Positions 42,355 to 51,174 of a stretch of DNA of 64,000 nucleotides are shown in pieces (within the stretch, counting starts at the first letter, position 1; each line of letters begins with the position of its first letter). The position numbers and the translations under genes are program-made. The notes below the pieces were generated by a model that was not told the DNA's origin, did no database searches, and worked only from the letters and a program-made list of their open reading frames with translations. Source of the DNA: Holophagae bacterium (lineage in GTDB: Bacteria; Acidobacteriota; Holophagae; Acanthopleuribacterales; Acanthopleuribacteraceae); contig JAUIFE010000004.1 of NCBI GenBank assembly GCA_030429565.1, positions 284,848 to 348,847 of the forward strand, read 5' to 3'.

Positions 42355-43450
42355 TCAACCCTTCGGTTGCTTTGCTTTTTTGGCGCGACGGATCGCCGAA
42401 GCCGTTTTGGCGCGCAAGGTACGCTCAATTTGATCGTTCCAACCGGATGCGCGGTAAATCGGCTTGCCTTCGTGATCCAACACCACAAAGGTCGGATACC
42501 CTTTGATGCCAAACGCCGGTTTCGACGTGCGCGTTTGCTGATCCCAATACTGCGGCCAGGTGATATCTTCCTTTTCCACGTATTTTGCAAATGCCTGCTG
42601 GGTCTGATCACCGTTAATTCCAATGACGACCAGTGGTTGTTTCTCACTGCGCCGCGCCATGCTGCGAATGGTTGGCAGCGACGCTTTGCAGGGCCCACGC
42701 CAGGTTGTCCAAAAATCCAATACCACGACCTTGCCGCGATAGGCGGTTAAGTCCAGTTGGTCACCTGCGAGGTTGCGGATGGTGCCTTCGACCACGGCCC
42801 GCTCCGACAACACCACCAATTTTTGGCGAAAGGTGGCCGCACTTTCGTGTTTTGGGTGGTGCCGTAAAAAGAGCTGCACAATCGGTGTCGTGATGTCCTG
42901 ACGTTGCAGGCGCTCGTAAAATGCCACCAAACCGATGTAGGCTTCCGCCGGTGCTTCCTCCGGTTTGGCCAGTGCGGCAAGGTACAGCGCCTCGATTCGT
43001 GCTAAATCCTTTGCTTGTGGCTGTTTGAGGTTTTCGTAAACAGCCGCAACCGCTGTAACCGCGGTGGCGCGCTGTGATGTTGGCATATCAGCCGTCAACA
43101 GCAGCGACAGCGTTTGCTCCGCTGCTTCGACGGCATCATCCGCGACCGCCAAAGCCAGGGCCGGATCAAGACATGGCACACAGCCGCCGTCCTGTTGTTG
43201 GTGGATTCGTTGGTAAGCTTTCACGGCCTCTGGATAGCGGTGCGCCTTGTGATGGCCGCGTGCCTCTTCGATGATTTGCACGACCTCGGCGTCATGAATC
43301 ACGAGGGTTGTTTCATTAAGGGTTCAGGTACCGTCTTCAGCGACGCCTTTGGGGAAGTGCGGTCGGTTTTTTTGCGAAAACAATCGTTGTGCTAAGTAAG
43401 GTGATGGTTAAGAGAAAAGCACGCAAAGAGGTAAAGGGCTCTGGGTTCAT
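42355..43450 (-). pseudogene. TlpA-like thioredoxin-fold gene, probably decaying (frameshifted N-terminus, Cys-to-Arg active site)
   Basis: The intact downstream frame (GTG 43302 to 42355, 315 aa) has a helical N-terminal half and a TlpA/AhpC-type thioredoxin domain: RGKVVVLDFW, VIGINGD, GYPTFVVLDHEG. The active site reads TWRGPC where TWCGPC is expected; CGT at 42697-42699 is one base from TGT. No signal peptide precedes it in frame. However ATG 43450, with GAGAGG upstream, begins a good signal peptide (MNPEPFTSLRAFLLTITLLS, then TTIVFAKK) that runs into a stop after an A7 tract (43367-43373). Rejoining it to the main frame needs about two shifts, one at A7 and one near 43320. Best read as a periplasmic reductase gene in decay; sequencing error at A7 is possible. 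Confidence 0.65.
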
Positions 43451-43572
43451 GGCTAGCCTCTCGTGGGATAATTAGGCTCGGATGGCGAGCCGGCGCCGCA
43501 TGAAATTCCCGACATGAAAATTAATAAACCGGCACCTGTAAAAGCATAGACGTTTAAGCCTTAAAACCGGAT

Positions 43573-43622
43573 AAAAAAACGCCAAGTCATCGGGTCGACT
43601 GCGACCCTAAACGACTTGGCGA
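43573..43622 (-). terminator. Intrinsic terminator of the EamA transporter gene
   Basis: Outer stem CGCCAAGTC / GACTTGGCG with an inner GGGTCG / CGACCC stem; on the minus strand it is followed by TTTTTTT. It lies about 25 nt past the stop at 43645. Confidence 0.85.
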
Positions 43623-43644
43623 AACGTTTTGTCAGAGATCTGAA

Positions 43645-44574
43645 TTACAGGGTTGGTTGTAAGCGGCGGTTTAGGTAGCGGCGCATTATTGGCAGGCCGT
43701 TATTGGCCAAAAAAACACCCGCCACAATGAGCGCGGTTCCTGGCAGGGTGGTGTGGCCGATGGGTTCCTTGAGGACGGCTGCGCCGACCATCACCGCAAT
43801 CACCGGAGAAATGTACAGCCACAAACTGGCGAAGACGGGGTTCATGCGATCAATCAACCAAAAGTAAATCGAAGCGGCGACGACGGTGCCCATCAAACTC
43901 AAATAGACGAGTGACAGCCAAGCGGTTGGTTGGTCCATCCAGGCTGCATTGCGCCAAGCATGACCTTCCCAAAGACAGCTAAGCAGCAGTAAACCGAGGC
44001 CGCCGATAAGCGATTGCCAGGCATTGAGGGAAAGGGCGTCAATTTCACCTTCGCGGACAATCGCGGCACAGCCGACAGAGCCAACGGAATAGAACAGTTC
44101 GCCAACCACCACCGCCGCCATCGGCAGGATGACCGCCCAAGCGAGGTTCATGGAGAGGGACGGCAATACGACCAAGAGTACGCCGCTCAGGGCGAGTGCA
44201 AAGCCGAGCCAAAGGTCGAAAGTGATGGGTTTTTTCTGATGCGAGGCATACAACAGCGCAATCGCGATCGGGGCGCCCGCCGAAATCAGGGCGGCCATGC
44301 CGGAAGAAATGTACTGTTCCGCCCAGTAGACACCGGCAAAACACAGGGTGGTGGTGAGCATGGCGATTTTGGTGACGTGCGACCAACCGCGGCGCGTACG
44401 CGGCGATTTGAGCCGGCCGATAGCTTTAAGTAAAGCCAGCATGATCAGGGCGGCGACGACAAAACGAACACCGGCGGAATAGATGGGCGTGAGTCCGGCG
44501 TTGAGGCCGAGTTTGATGGCCAAAAACGTGGTGCCGTAGATCAGGCACATCACCGAAAACAAAACATATGGCAT
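43645..44574 (-). CDS. EamA/DMT-family transporter
   Basis: 309 aa from ATG 44574, 6 nt after GGGAGG. Ten membrane segments in two EamA halves: the first starts PYVLFSVMCLIYGTTFLAIK, the second near AVILPMAAVVVGELFYSVG. Conserved Gly/Pro features such as GTTFLAIKLG and SVLSPV-like ISPVIAVMVGAAVLKEP are present. Family members export amino acids, metabolites or drugs. It is transcribed away from a MocR-type regulator, a common pairing in which the regulator controls the exporter in response to an amine or a vitamin B6-linked ligand. Confidence 0.9.
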   Translation of the reverse strand: MPYVLFSVMCLIYGTTFLAIKLGLNAGLTPIYSAGVRFVVAALIMLALLKAIGRLKSPRTRRGWSHVTKIAMLTTTLCFAGVYWAEQYISSGMAALISAGAPIAIALLYASHQKKPITFDLWLGFALALSGVLLVVLPSLSMNLAWAVILPMAAVVVGELFYSVGSVGCAAIVREGEIDALSLNAWQSLIGGLGLLLLSCLWEGHAWRNAAWMDQPTAWLSLVYLSLMGTVVAASIYFWLIDRMNPVFASLWLYISPVIAVMVGAAVLKEPIGHTTLPGTALIVAGVFLANNGLPIMRRYLNRRLQPTL

Positions 44575-45013
44575 GAGGAAACCTCCCAACCCCGAGAAAC
44601 GGGCGACTGTTACATGAATTGTTATATATCACCTGTGAAGTGTTTGCAATACAACCCGTAAAAAAACGACTTTCTTCACCGTATATTGGCAATTGGTTGC
44701 GAAAGTGTTACAACAAGGGCCGGCGAATTCGGTTCCGTCGGCGTTTTGGTCGACGGCGCTTCGGCGTCGCTCACCCGAGTCCGGTAAATGCGCGTCTTTT
44801 TGGGTTGCGCCCGTGGCGATGGCGCTGCTTGTCGGGGTCAAACAGCTCGTTATCAGCGGGTTTGTTTGCGTCGGCGGTTGTTTTGCGGGGTGGGGTGGGT
44901 GCCGGCACGGGCTTCGATCACCTTTTCGCGGTGATTGCTGTTTTTCGACTTATCAGAATTAGGATTTCGCCGATGGTTGAATCAGGTATACAGTCAGCTC
45001 TCTTGGGGTAGCT
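44575..45013. other. Divergent regulatory region between EamA and MocR genes
   Basis: 439 nt. It holds the minus-strand promoter at 44621-44649. The MocR side has no obvious sigma70 promoter; a TTGAATCAGG-TATACAG stretch close to its start could be an operator. No gene is seen. Confidence 0.55.
44621..44649 (-). promoter_or_regulatory. Sigma70-type promoter of the EamA gene
   Basis: Minus strand: TTGCAA (44649-44644), a 17-nt spacer, TATAAC (44626-44621). The expected start point is about 40 nt before the ATG at 44574. Confidence 0.6.
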
Positions 45014-46498
45014 GTGCTAGTTGGGGGCGTTCCTTTGGAAATTCCGGCCTTAGATCGCGATCACAGCGATTCATTGACCGATCAAATTGTGCGCGGTTTG
45101 CGCAATCAAATTAAGGACGGCGTCCTCAAGCCAGGCTCGCGGTTACCGTCCATTCGCGGCTTGGCACGGCAAGTCGCCGTCAGCCCGATGACCGTGGTTA
45201 AGGCCTATGAATCCTTGGAAACCGATGGCTGGATCTTGCGCGAGCATGGTCGTGGTACCTTTGTGAAGGGTCGCGAGGCCGCCGCTCCGGCACGAGCCGA
45301 TACCGATTGGCAACTGGCGCTCGTGGATGGATTGCCCAGTGTGGCCGATGTTCCCTTTAATCCAACCGCCAACGTCGATGTAAAGGTGAACCTTGCCAAC
45401 GCCGTGATTGGCGCCGGCATGTTGCCGGCCGAGCCGTTGAGTGAACTGTTACAGACGTTTAGTCGTGACCCCGACGCGGTGTTAAGTACCTACAGCAGTA
45501 CCGCCGGTGAGGCAATCCTGATTCGCGCCGTCGCCGAAATGCTCGAAATCGACGAAAAAGAATTGATTATTACGTCGGGTGCGCAGCAGGCCACCTACAT
45601 TGCCGCACGTTCTTTCGTGGGCCCCGGTCAGGCGATTGCGGTTGAGGCGCCCACCTACATGGGCGCGATTGAGTGTTTTAAGACGATGGGCCTGCACGTG
45701 TTACAAATTCCGGTCGACGAAGAGGGCATGCGCATCGATTTACTGGCTGCCGCTTGTGAAGAGTTTCCCATTCGCATGGTGTACACCGTGCCCGCCTACC
45801 AAAATCCTACCGGCGCCGTTATGAGTACCCGCCGGCGGACACAGTTACTCGAGGTCGCCGAAACCCATCGATTGGTCGTGCTCGAAGACGATATTTGGGG
45901 TGATTTGTATTTTAAAGAACCGCCGCCGACGCCCCTGTATAAAATGGACCGAGGTGGCCATGTCGTTTACGTAAAGTCATTTAGCAAAACAGTTTCTCCT
46001 GGCTGTCGCATTGCGGCGGTGGCCGTGCGCGGTCATTTTCACAAACGTTTCTTGGCCAATAAATCGGCCATGGATTTGGGTTCGCCGGTGTTGACCCAAG
46101 CGCTGGTCGGTCGTTTTCTAGAATCGGGTCAATTACCTCGCACGGTAGAACAGTTACGCCGGCGTCTGCTGCAACTGTACACCGCATGCATCGCCACCCT
46201 AGAGCGCGATGCACCTGACGGTTTGGTTTGGTATCCGGTTCAAGGCGGCTTAACCGTTTGGATTCGTTTGCCCGCCGGCGTCCGTGCCAATGAAACAGTG
46301 CGCGAACTGTCTTATCACGGCGTTCACGTTCTTAGCGGCGATCTCTGTTATATGAATGAAGTTCTCGGACAGTTTGTCCGCATTACTTTTTGCCATCCCG
46401 ATACCGAACAAATGACGCAAGCCGTTTCTTTGCTGTGTGCCACCGTCAAACGTTTGGCCGAACGCAAACGTCTTGCACGTCGGCGTCCCACCTTATAA
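45014..46498 (+). CDS. MocR-type transcription regulator (GntR winged helix + aminotransferase-like domain)
   Basis: 494 aa from GTG 45014; TTG 45032, with GGGGG 7 nt upstream, is an alternative start. Residues ~15-90 form a GntR winged helix (LTDQIVRGLRNQIKDGVLKPG, LPSIRGLARQVAVSPMTVVKA, GRGTFVKG). The rest is a fold-type I aminotransferase-like domain with VYTVPAYQNPTGAVMS, LEDDIWGDLYF and the PLP lysine in VKSFSKTVSPGCR. Such proteins use PLP adducts as effector signals. The divergent EamA exporter is its likely target. Confidence 0.92.
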   Translation: MLVGGVPLEIPALDRDHSDSLTDQIVRGLRNQIKDGVLKPGSRLPSIRGLARQVAVSPMTVVKAYESLETDGWILREHGRGTFVKGREAAAPARADTDWQLALVDGLPSVADVPFNPTANVDVKVNLANAVIGAGMLPAEPLSELLQTFSRDPDAVLSTYSSTAGEAILIRAVAEMLEIDEKELIITSGAQQATYIAARSFVGPGQAIAVEAPTYMGAIECFKTMGLHVLQIPVDEEGMRIDLLAAACEEFPIRMVYTVPAYQNPTGAVMSTRRRTQLLEVAETHRLVVLEDDIWGDLYFKEPPPTPLYKMDRGGHVVYVKSFSKTVSPGCRIAAVAVRGHFHKRFLANKSAMDLGSPVLTQALVGRFLESGQLPRTVEQLRRRLLQLYTACIATLERDAPDGLVWYPVQGGLTVWIRLPAGVRANETVRELSYHGVHVLSGDLCYMNEVLGQFVRITFCHPDTEQMTQAVSLLCATVKRLAERKRLARRRPTL

Positions 46499-46644
46499 GT
46501 GACACGTCCGCCAAACTGAGCCTCGATTTTGCATAAGGCTTGGGGTGCGGGTGGTTTGGCCTGTTCAATCACCCGTCGAATGCGCTAGGCTGTAGAGAAC
46601 CTTCCCCGCACGCGCCCTCGAACCCTTGTCAAGGAGCGGTCCCC

Positions 46645-47058
46645 ATGTCGAGCTTCCTCGGGATGATCTTTTTTTGGACAATGGTTAACGGTCAAAGCGG
46701 CTTACCGCCGATTCAGACCATATTTAACCAACACCAAACCGACGCGCTGCGTGCCTTGGTCAACGACCAAGCGCGGGTTGAAGTCGATTTACGGCCGCTA
46801 ATTAACGACCATGGCAATCTCAGTGCGCAACAAGTCGGACTCAGTTTTGATAAACTGTTGCGTCAATATCACTTGGTCAGCGCCAAGGTGACGAGTTCCC
46901 AGGTCGATACCAACTATGCTTGGTTGGAGTTACAGCTCGAAGTTTCATTCGAAGACCAACGCCAGGGGCGTCAGGTTCGGGCTGTTTTTGCCTTTCACTT
47001 CAAGCAGGTCGGCCAACAAATGGCACTGCGCCGCTGGGTTCTCCAAGATATATACTGA
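46645..47058 (+). CDS. Small secreted protein, NTF2/DUF4783-like
   Basis: 137 aa from ATG 46645, after AAGGAG; a longer frame upstream has no site. It starts with a short signal-like segment (MSSFLGMIFFWTMVNGQS), then a compact alpha/beta domain: ALRALVNDQARVEVDLRPL, LSFDKLLRQYHLVSAKV, AWLELQLEVSFEDQ, VRAVFAFHF and a final RWVLQDIY. The strand pattern resembles DUF4783-type NTF2 folds; this is a by-eye impression. It lies 33 nt before the giant kinase gene and probably shares its transcript, so it may act at the kinase's sensory face. Confidence 0.65.
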   Translation: MSSFLGMIFFWTMVNGQSGLPPIQTIFNQHQTDALRALVNDQARVEVDLRPLINDHGNLSAQQVGLSFDKLLRQYHLVSAKVTSSQVDTNYAWLELQLEVSFEDQRQGRQVRAVFAFHFKQVGQQMALRRWVLQDIY

Positions 47059-47091
47059 TTTACGCGCTGCGCCCTCGGCCGAGGTTGTTAT

Positions 47092-50000
47092 TTGAAACCC
47101 GCATATGCCCTTAACGGGCTGATTCTTTTACAACTAAGCCTTTTAACCCGCGTCCCTTGGCAGTTTTCGTTCGGCGCTATCGTGGCGACCTTGTTGGTGT
47201 CGGCCTGGGCGCGACGACGCTTCAGCGTTTCCGTTCATCTTAGTTTGCTGGTGGTTGCCTTGCTGCCGCCGCTGGTTTCGTGGCGCCAGCGACCCCTGCC
47301 GTTTCCCGATCTGGGGCCCGGTGCCGCCGCCGCGCTTAAAGCCGGTGTCCGGCCTGAAAGCGTCCTCAATTCTGAACAGTTCGAAGCGGCGGTCACCTTG
47401 CTCCGGCAACCCGACCCCGGTCTGACCAACGACCGCAATCTGGCGCTGCAACGCGCCTTGCAGCCCGAGCCTTACCAAGGTGTCACCCTGTACAACCTCG
47501 ACGGGGAACCCTTACTGTGGGCCGGCCATACCTTTGCCGAAACACGGACCCCTAGCGAATTAACCACGGCCCAATTAGCTGTTTACGACGGGCGTCTGTT
47601 CCTCAGTCAGTGCACGCCGATTCCCAACGCGACGCAGGTTGAAGGCTACCTGCTGGTGGAGACGTTGGTTTTATCTTCCCACCAAAATGAAATCACCGAC
47701 ACCTGGCTATACCGCCACAATCCGCGTTTTGGGGACTACCAAGTGACCGTCGCCGAATCACGCCCAGGTACCTTTATCACCCAATTAGCCGATCAGTTGG
47801 CCGTCGCGCGTTTGCCGTACGACATTCGGTTTCTCGAAATTGAGCACGTGGCCGGTGTCGATGAACTGATGATCGGCCTGTGGTTGATGTTGCTTTTTCG
47901 CCTGCTGTTGGTGGCGCGACGGATGGCCGCTGATCACTCGGCTTGGATAACACCTTTGTTGGGCCTGCTTCTGTTGATGTCCGCCGACGGCGCCGGGTTA
48001 CCCAATGTCACGCTTTTTGGTTCTTATTTGTTCGCATCCACGCTTCTCAAAGGTTTGCTGATTTCGCCCGCCCACTTTTTGGTGAGTGGTTTCCTGTTGT
48101 TTCTGCTGCTGTACCATGGCCAGGAGCATGCTGCGCGCGGTAAGGTCGCCTGGAATGCCGGCTTTTTTCTGGCGTTGACTTGGTTCACCTTTTTTGGTGC
48201 CCATTGGCTGCAAACGCTGACCAGCTTTTCGCTGGTGCATCCGCTCGAAGCGCTGAATGCGCCGGGTAGCCTGGTTGCCTATTTGGCGTTCCTGGCGGTG
48301 CCCGCTTATTTGGTTTATTTGTTGCGTCAATCGCGTGTCGTCGGTCGCGCCGTCAAGGCGGGTTTGTCGTTGGCCCTCACCGTGGCCGTTCTCATTCACG
48401 ACCCCGCTGCTTGGCCGGCGCTGGGTTCGTTGCTCTTGCTTTGGTGGCTGGTGCATCGTCCGGTCAACCAAGTCGTGGCGGCCGCTTTGCTCGTGCTTCT
48501 GTTTTACCCAACCATGGCCGCCCGCGAGCATCGCGATGAAATTGATTTCGTGCGTTATCAGTTACTTGACGAAATCACCCTGCTGGTGGAGCGCAACCAT
48601 TTCCGCATGGGCCGCTTGATTCGCCAGTTTGATACGCTCAAAAAACAAATCAACGCCGGCGCTCACCCGCACCTGATGGAAATGTTTGCCAAGCGCAACG
48701 GTTTGCTTGAAGAACACATCGACTTTGCGCTCCAGCTTCGCGATGATTCCGGGCAAGTCGTTAGTGTCATTGATCAACACATTTCGTTGGATCGCATTCC
48801 TGATTTCCAAATCCCCCTGGACCAAATCGAAACCTTGCGCATCGACGAGCGGGGTGATCGCGCCGGTGCTGCGCCCGAGTGGTTGGTGTTCCGCACCATC
48901 TTGGAAACCGATCAACGCGATTACGAGTTTTTGGCGATCTTGGGCAATAACTTTCACAACCTGTCGCTGATTCGTGAACTGAGCCGTTTGCAGAACCAAC
49001 GATACCCGTTGCGCGGCGGCGACACCTTTCCTTATTTCGCCTATATTCTCGATGTTTACAACCAAGAAGGGCTCTCTCTTTACGACCAGGGCAATCCCGC
49101 CGCCTTAACCGTGGCGGAACGGCAAAAACTCGAACGCGACTTTGTTTTTTGGAAAGCCGACCCTAAGTCGCCGCGCAACACACTGTTCTTTTTCTCAGGG
49201 CCGCCGTACATCTACCGCATTACCCACAAGGCCACGCCGGTGCGTATGATTGCAGTGCGCTGTCTGGCGTTAATGCTGGCTTCGTGGGTGATGTTGCGTT
49301 TGCTTCAATTTGCCTTAAAACCGTCGCGCACCCCGCTACGCGCGTGGCAGCGTTCATTTGCCCTGAAAATGGCCGCCTTCATGTTTTTGACCAGTCTTTT
49401 GCCAACCGCAACCTTGGGCTATCTGTTAATTAAGTCGATTCGCAAGAACCAGGTACGCGAAGTTGAGTCGATGGCGCGGGCCAACATCGGTGTGGTCAAA
49501 CGCCTGTTCCAGCAGTACTTAAACCCGGAAGAAGACCTGCTACCGAGTGGCGCCGGTGACGACGGGGAGCCGCGCACGCGCCGCTTCCAGCAAGACGCCC
49601 ATTGGGGGACACCGGTGGCGCGGTTCTCGCGCATTCTCAATGAAGATTTGAGTTTGTACCGCAACGGTCGCTTGCATAATACCCAACAACCGGAAATCTA
49701 CCGCATGGGTTTGTTGTCACGACGTTTGCCTTACCACCTTGCCCGCGATTTGGTTGTGGAAGGCAAACCCTACAGCTTCATGCGCCGTGATTTGCCAGAC
49801 GGCAGCTCGATTTTGGTGACCTACAGTGCGCTGAGTTTGCCCGACGGTGGCAACGCCGTGGTGTCGATGACCATGATTCCTTTCAACCGGCGCCAAGGTT
49901 TGCGCTGGCAAGAACAACTGGAGTTCTCGGTTACGGTTTTGATCGGCTTGTTTTTTGCCATGGCCGGCTTTACGCGTTTGGTGGCGCGCAACTTCTTGCG

Positions 50001-51174
50001 GCCGGTTTCAGCGATTACGCGCGCGGCCGTTCGCGTGGCCAAAGGGCTCCAGAACCGACCCTTGGTGGTTCATCGCCAAGACGAACTACAGCAAATGGTT
50101 AGCGCCTTTAACACCATGCAGGATCGCATTCGCGAGAGCCGGCGCCGCCTGAGTGATCAGTTAAAAATTCTCGATGAAACCTTGGTGGCCATGAGTGGCG
50201 GTCTGTTGGGTTTTGATCGCAATGGCAAGGTCTTGCTACAAAACGCCAAGGCGCGGGAGTTGCTGGGTTTGGGTGAGGCGGCTCAAACCATCGACGATTT
50301 AATTGCGGCACAAAAGCCATTGGCGCCGCTGCAAGCCATGTTGACTGAAGGCCGCTCAGGGGAGTTGTCGTTGCACTTGGTGCAAGCCGAAGCCGAACAG
50401 GAGCTGCTGATCAAGGTGCGGGTGGTCGATACCGCCTCGCAAAAAGGGTTGTTTCTCATTGTCGCGATTGAGGATGTAACCGATGCTCTTGCCGCCGGTC
50501 GGTTTAAGGCTTGGTCTGAGATGGCGCGGCGCGTGGCCCACGAAATCAAAAACCCATTGACGCCGATTCAGCTTGAGATCGATTACCTGGTTAAACTGTA
50601 TCAGGATCGTCATCCCGCCTTTGAGGAGGCCTTGACGGAAACGCGGACTGAAATAAGCCGCCAGGTGGAGATTTTGCGTCAAACCGCCACCGAGTTCGGG
50701 GATTATGCGCGCCCGATCGAACCCGAACTGGAAGCCGCCAATTTGGCTGAATTGCTTGATGAGCTGGTGATGCCCTATGGGCGTTCGGCCGATGGTCTAA
50801 CGATTGTCCGCGATTGGCCGACGTCCGTGCCGATTTTGGCCGATATTCGATTGTTGCGACGCGCTTTACAGAACCTGTTGGTAAATGCCGTGCAGGCCAT
50901 GGACGGCGAAGGTCGTTTGCACGTTGATGTGGTGGATGAAGGCGAGCGCTGGCTGTGCCGCGTGACAGATACCGGGCCGGGCATTCCCGCTTCCGATCAT
51001 CACCGCGTTTTTGAAGCCTACTTCAGTACCAAGGATCAAGGTACCGGATTGGGGTTAATCATTGCCAAGCGCACCATTCAAATTCACGGTGGCACCATTC
51101 ACATCGACGCCGGCTACACGCAGGGCACGCGTTTTATGATTCGCTTGCCAAAATTGACGGCGTCGCACGAATGA
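47092..51174 (+). CDS. Very large membrane histidine kinase (NtrY-like: membrane region, HAMP, PAS, HisKA, HATPase)
   Basis: 1360 aa from TTG 47092 (GAGG about 8 nt upstream; no better start). The N-terminal ~750 residues hold about ten membrane segments and two extracytoplasmic stretches, including LMIGLWLMLLFRLLLVARR and HFLVSGFLLFLLLYH. Two more segments near 730 and 765 and one near 955 frame another outer domain. HAMP follows (~975-1030), then PAS (~1035-1120; ILDETLVAMSGGLLGFDRNG). His ~1150 lies in RRVAHEIKNPLTPIQLE, with N-box LLVNAVQAM and G boxes DTGPGIP and GTGLGLIIAKRT. The HEIKNPLTPI box is that of NtrY kinases, whose usual partner is an NtrX-type regulator; none is nearby. Its 3' end overlaps the convergent GGDEF gene by 41 nt. 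Confidence 0.88.
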   Translation: MKPAYALNGLILLQLSLLTRVPWQFSFGAIVATLLVSAWARRRFSVSVHLSLLVVALLPPLVSWRQRPLPFPDLGPGAAAALKAGVRPESVLNSEQFEAAVTLLRQPDPGLTNDRNLALQRALQPEPYQGVTLYNLDGEPLLWAGHTFAETRTPSELTTAQLAVYDGRLFLSQCTPIPNATQVEGYLLVETLVLSSHQNEITDTWLYRHNPRFGDYQVTVAESRPGTFITQLADQLAVARLPYDIRFLEIEHVAGVDELMIGLWLMLLFRLLLVARRMAADHSAWITPLLGLLLLMSADGAGLPNVTLFGSYLFASTLLKGLLISPAHFLVSGFLLFLLLYHGQEHAARGKVAWNAGFFLALTWFTFFGAHWLQTLTSFSLVHPLEALNAPGSLVAYLAFLAVPAYLVYLLRQSRVVGRAVKAGLSLALTVAVLIHDPAAWPALGSLLLLWWLVHRPVNQVVAAALLVLLFYPTMAAREHRDEIDFVRYQLLDEITLLVERNHFRMGRLIRQFDTLKKQINAGAHPHLMEMFAKRNGLLEEHIDFALQLRDDSGQVVSVIDQHISLDRIPDFQIPLDQIETLRIDERGDRAGAAPEWLVFRTILETDQRDYEFLAILGNNFHNLSLIRELSRLQNQRYPLRGGDTFPYFAYILDVYNQEGLSLYDQGNPAALTVAERQKLERDFVFWKADPKSPRNTLFFFSGPPYIYRITHKATPVRMIAVRCLALMLASWVMLRLLQFALKPSRTPLRAWQRSFALKMAAFMFLTSLLPTATLGYLLIKSIRKNQVREVESMARANIGVVKRLFQQYLNPEEDLLPSGAGDDGEPRTRRFQQDAHWGTPVARFSRILNEDLSLYRNGRLHNTQQPEIYRMGLLSRRLPYHLARDLVVEGKPYSFMRRDLPDGSSILVTYSALSLPDGGNAVVSMTMIPFNRRQGLRWQEQLEFSVTVLIGLFFAMAGFTRLVARNFLRPVSAITRAAVRVAKGLQNRPLVVHRQDELQQMVSAFNTMQDRIRESRRRLSDQLKILDETLVAMSGGLLGFDRNGKVLLQNAKARELLGLGEAAQTIDDLIAAQKPLAPLQAMLTEGRSGELSLHLVQAEAEQELLIKVRVVDTASQKGLFLIVAIEDVTDALAAGRFKAWSEMARRVAHEIKNPLTPIQLEIDYLVKLYQDRHPAFEEALTETRTEISRQVEILRQTATEFGDYARPIEPELEAANLAELLDELVMPYGRSADGLTIVRDWPTSVPILADIRLLRRALQNLLVNAVQAMDGEGRLHVDVVDEGERWLCRVTDTGPGIPASDHHRVFEAYFSTKDQGTGLGLIIAKRTIQIHGGTIHIDAGYTQGTRFMIRLPKLTASHE

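Noticed and set aside
42355-43302. Treating the thioredoxin-like frame as a normal cytoplasmic thioredoxin
   Set aside because: The lost first Cys and the stranded signal peptide upstream make a functional cytoplasmic thioredoxin unlikely; annotated as decaying instead.
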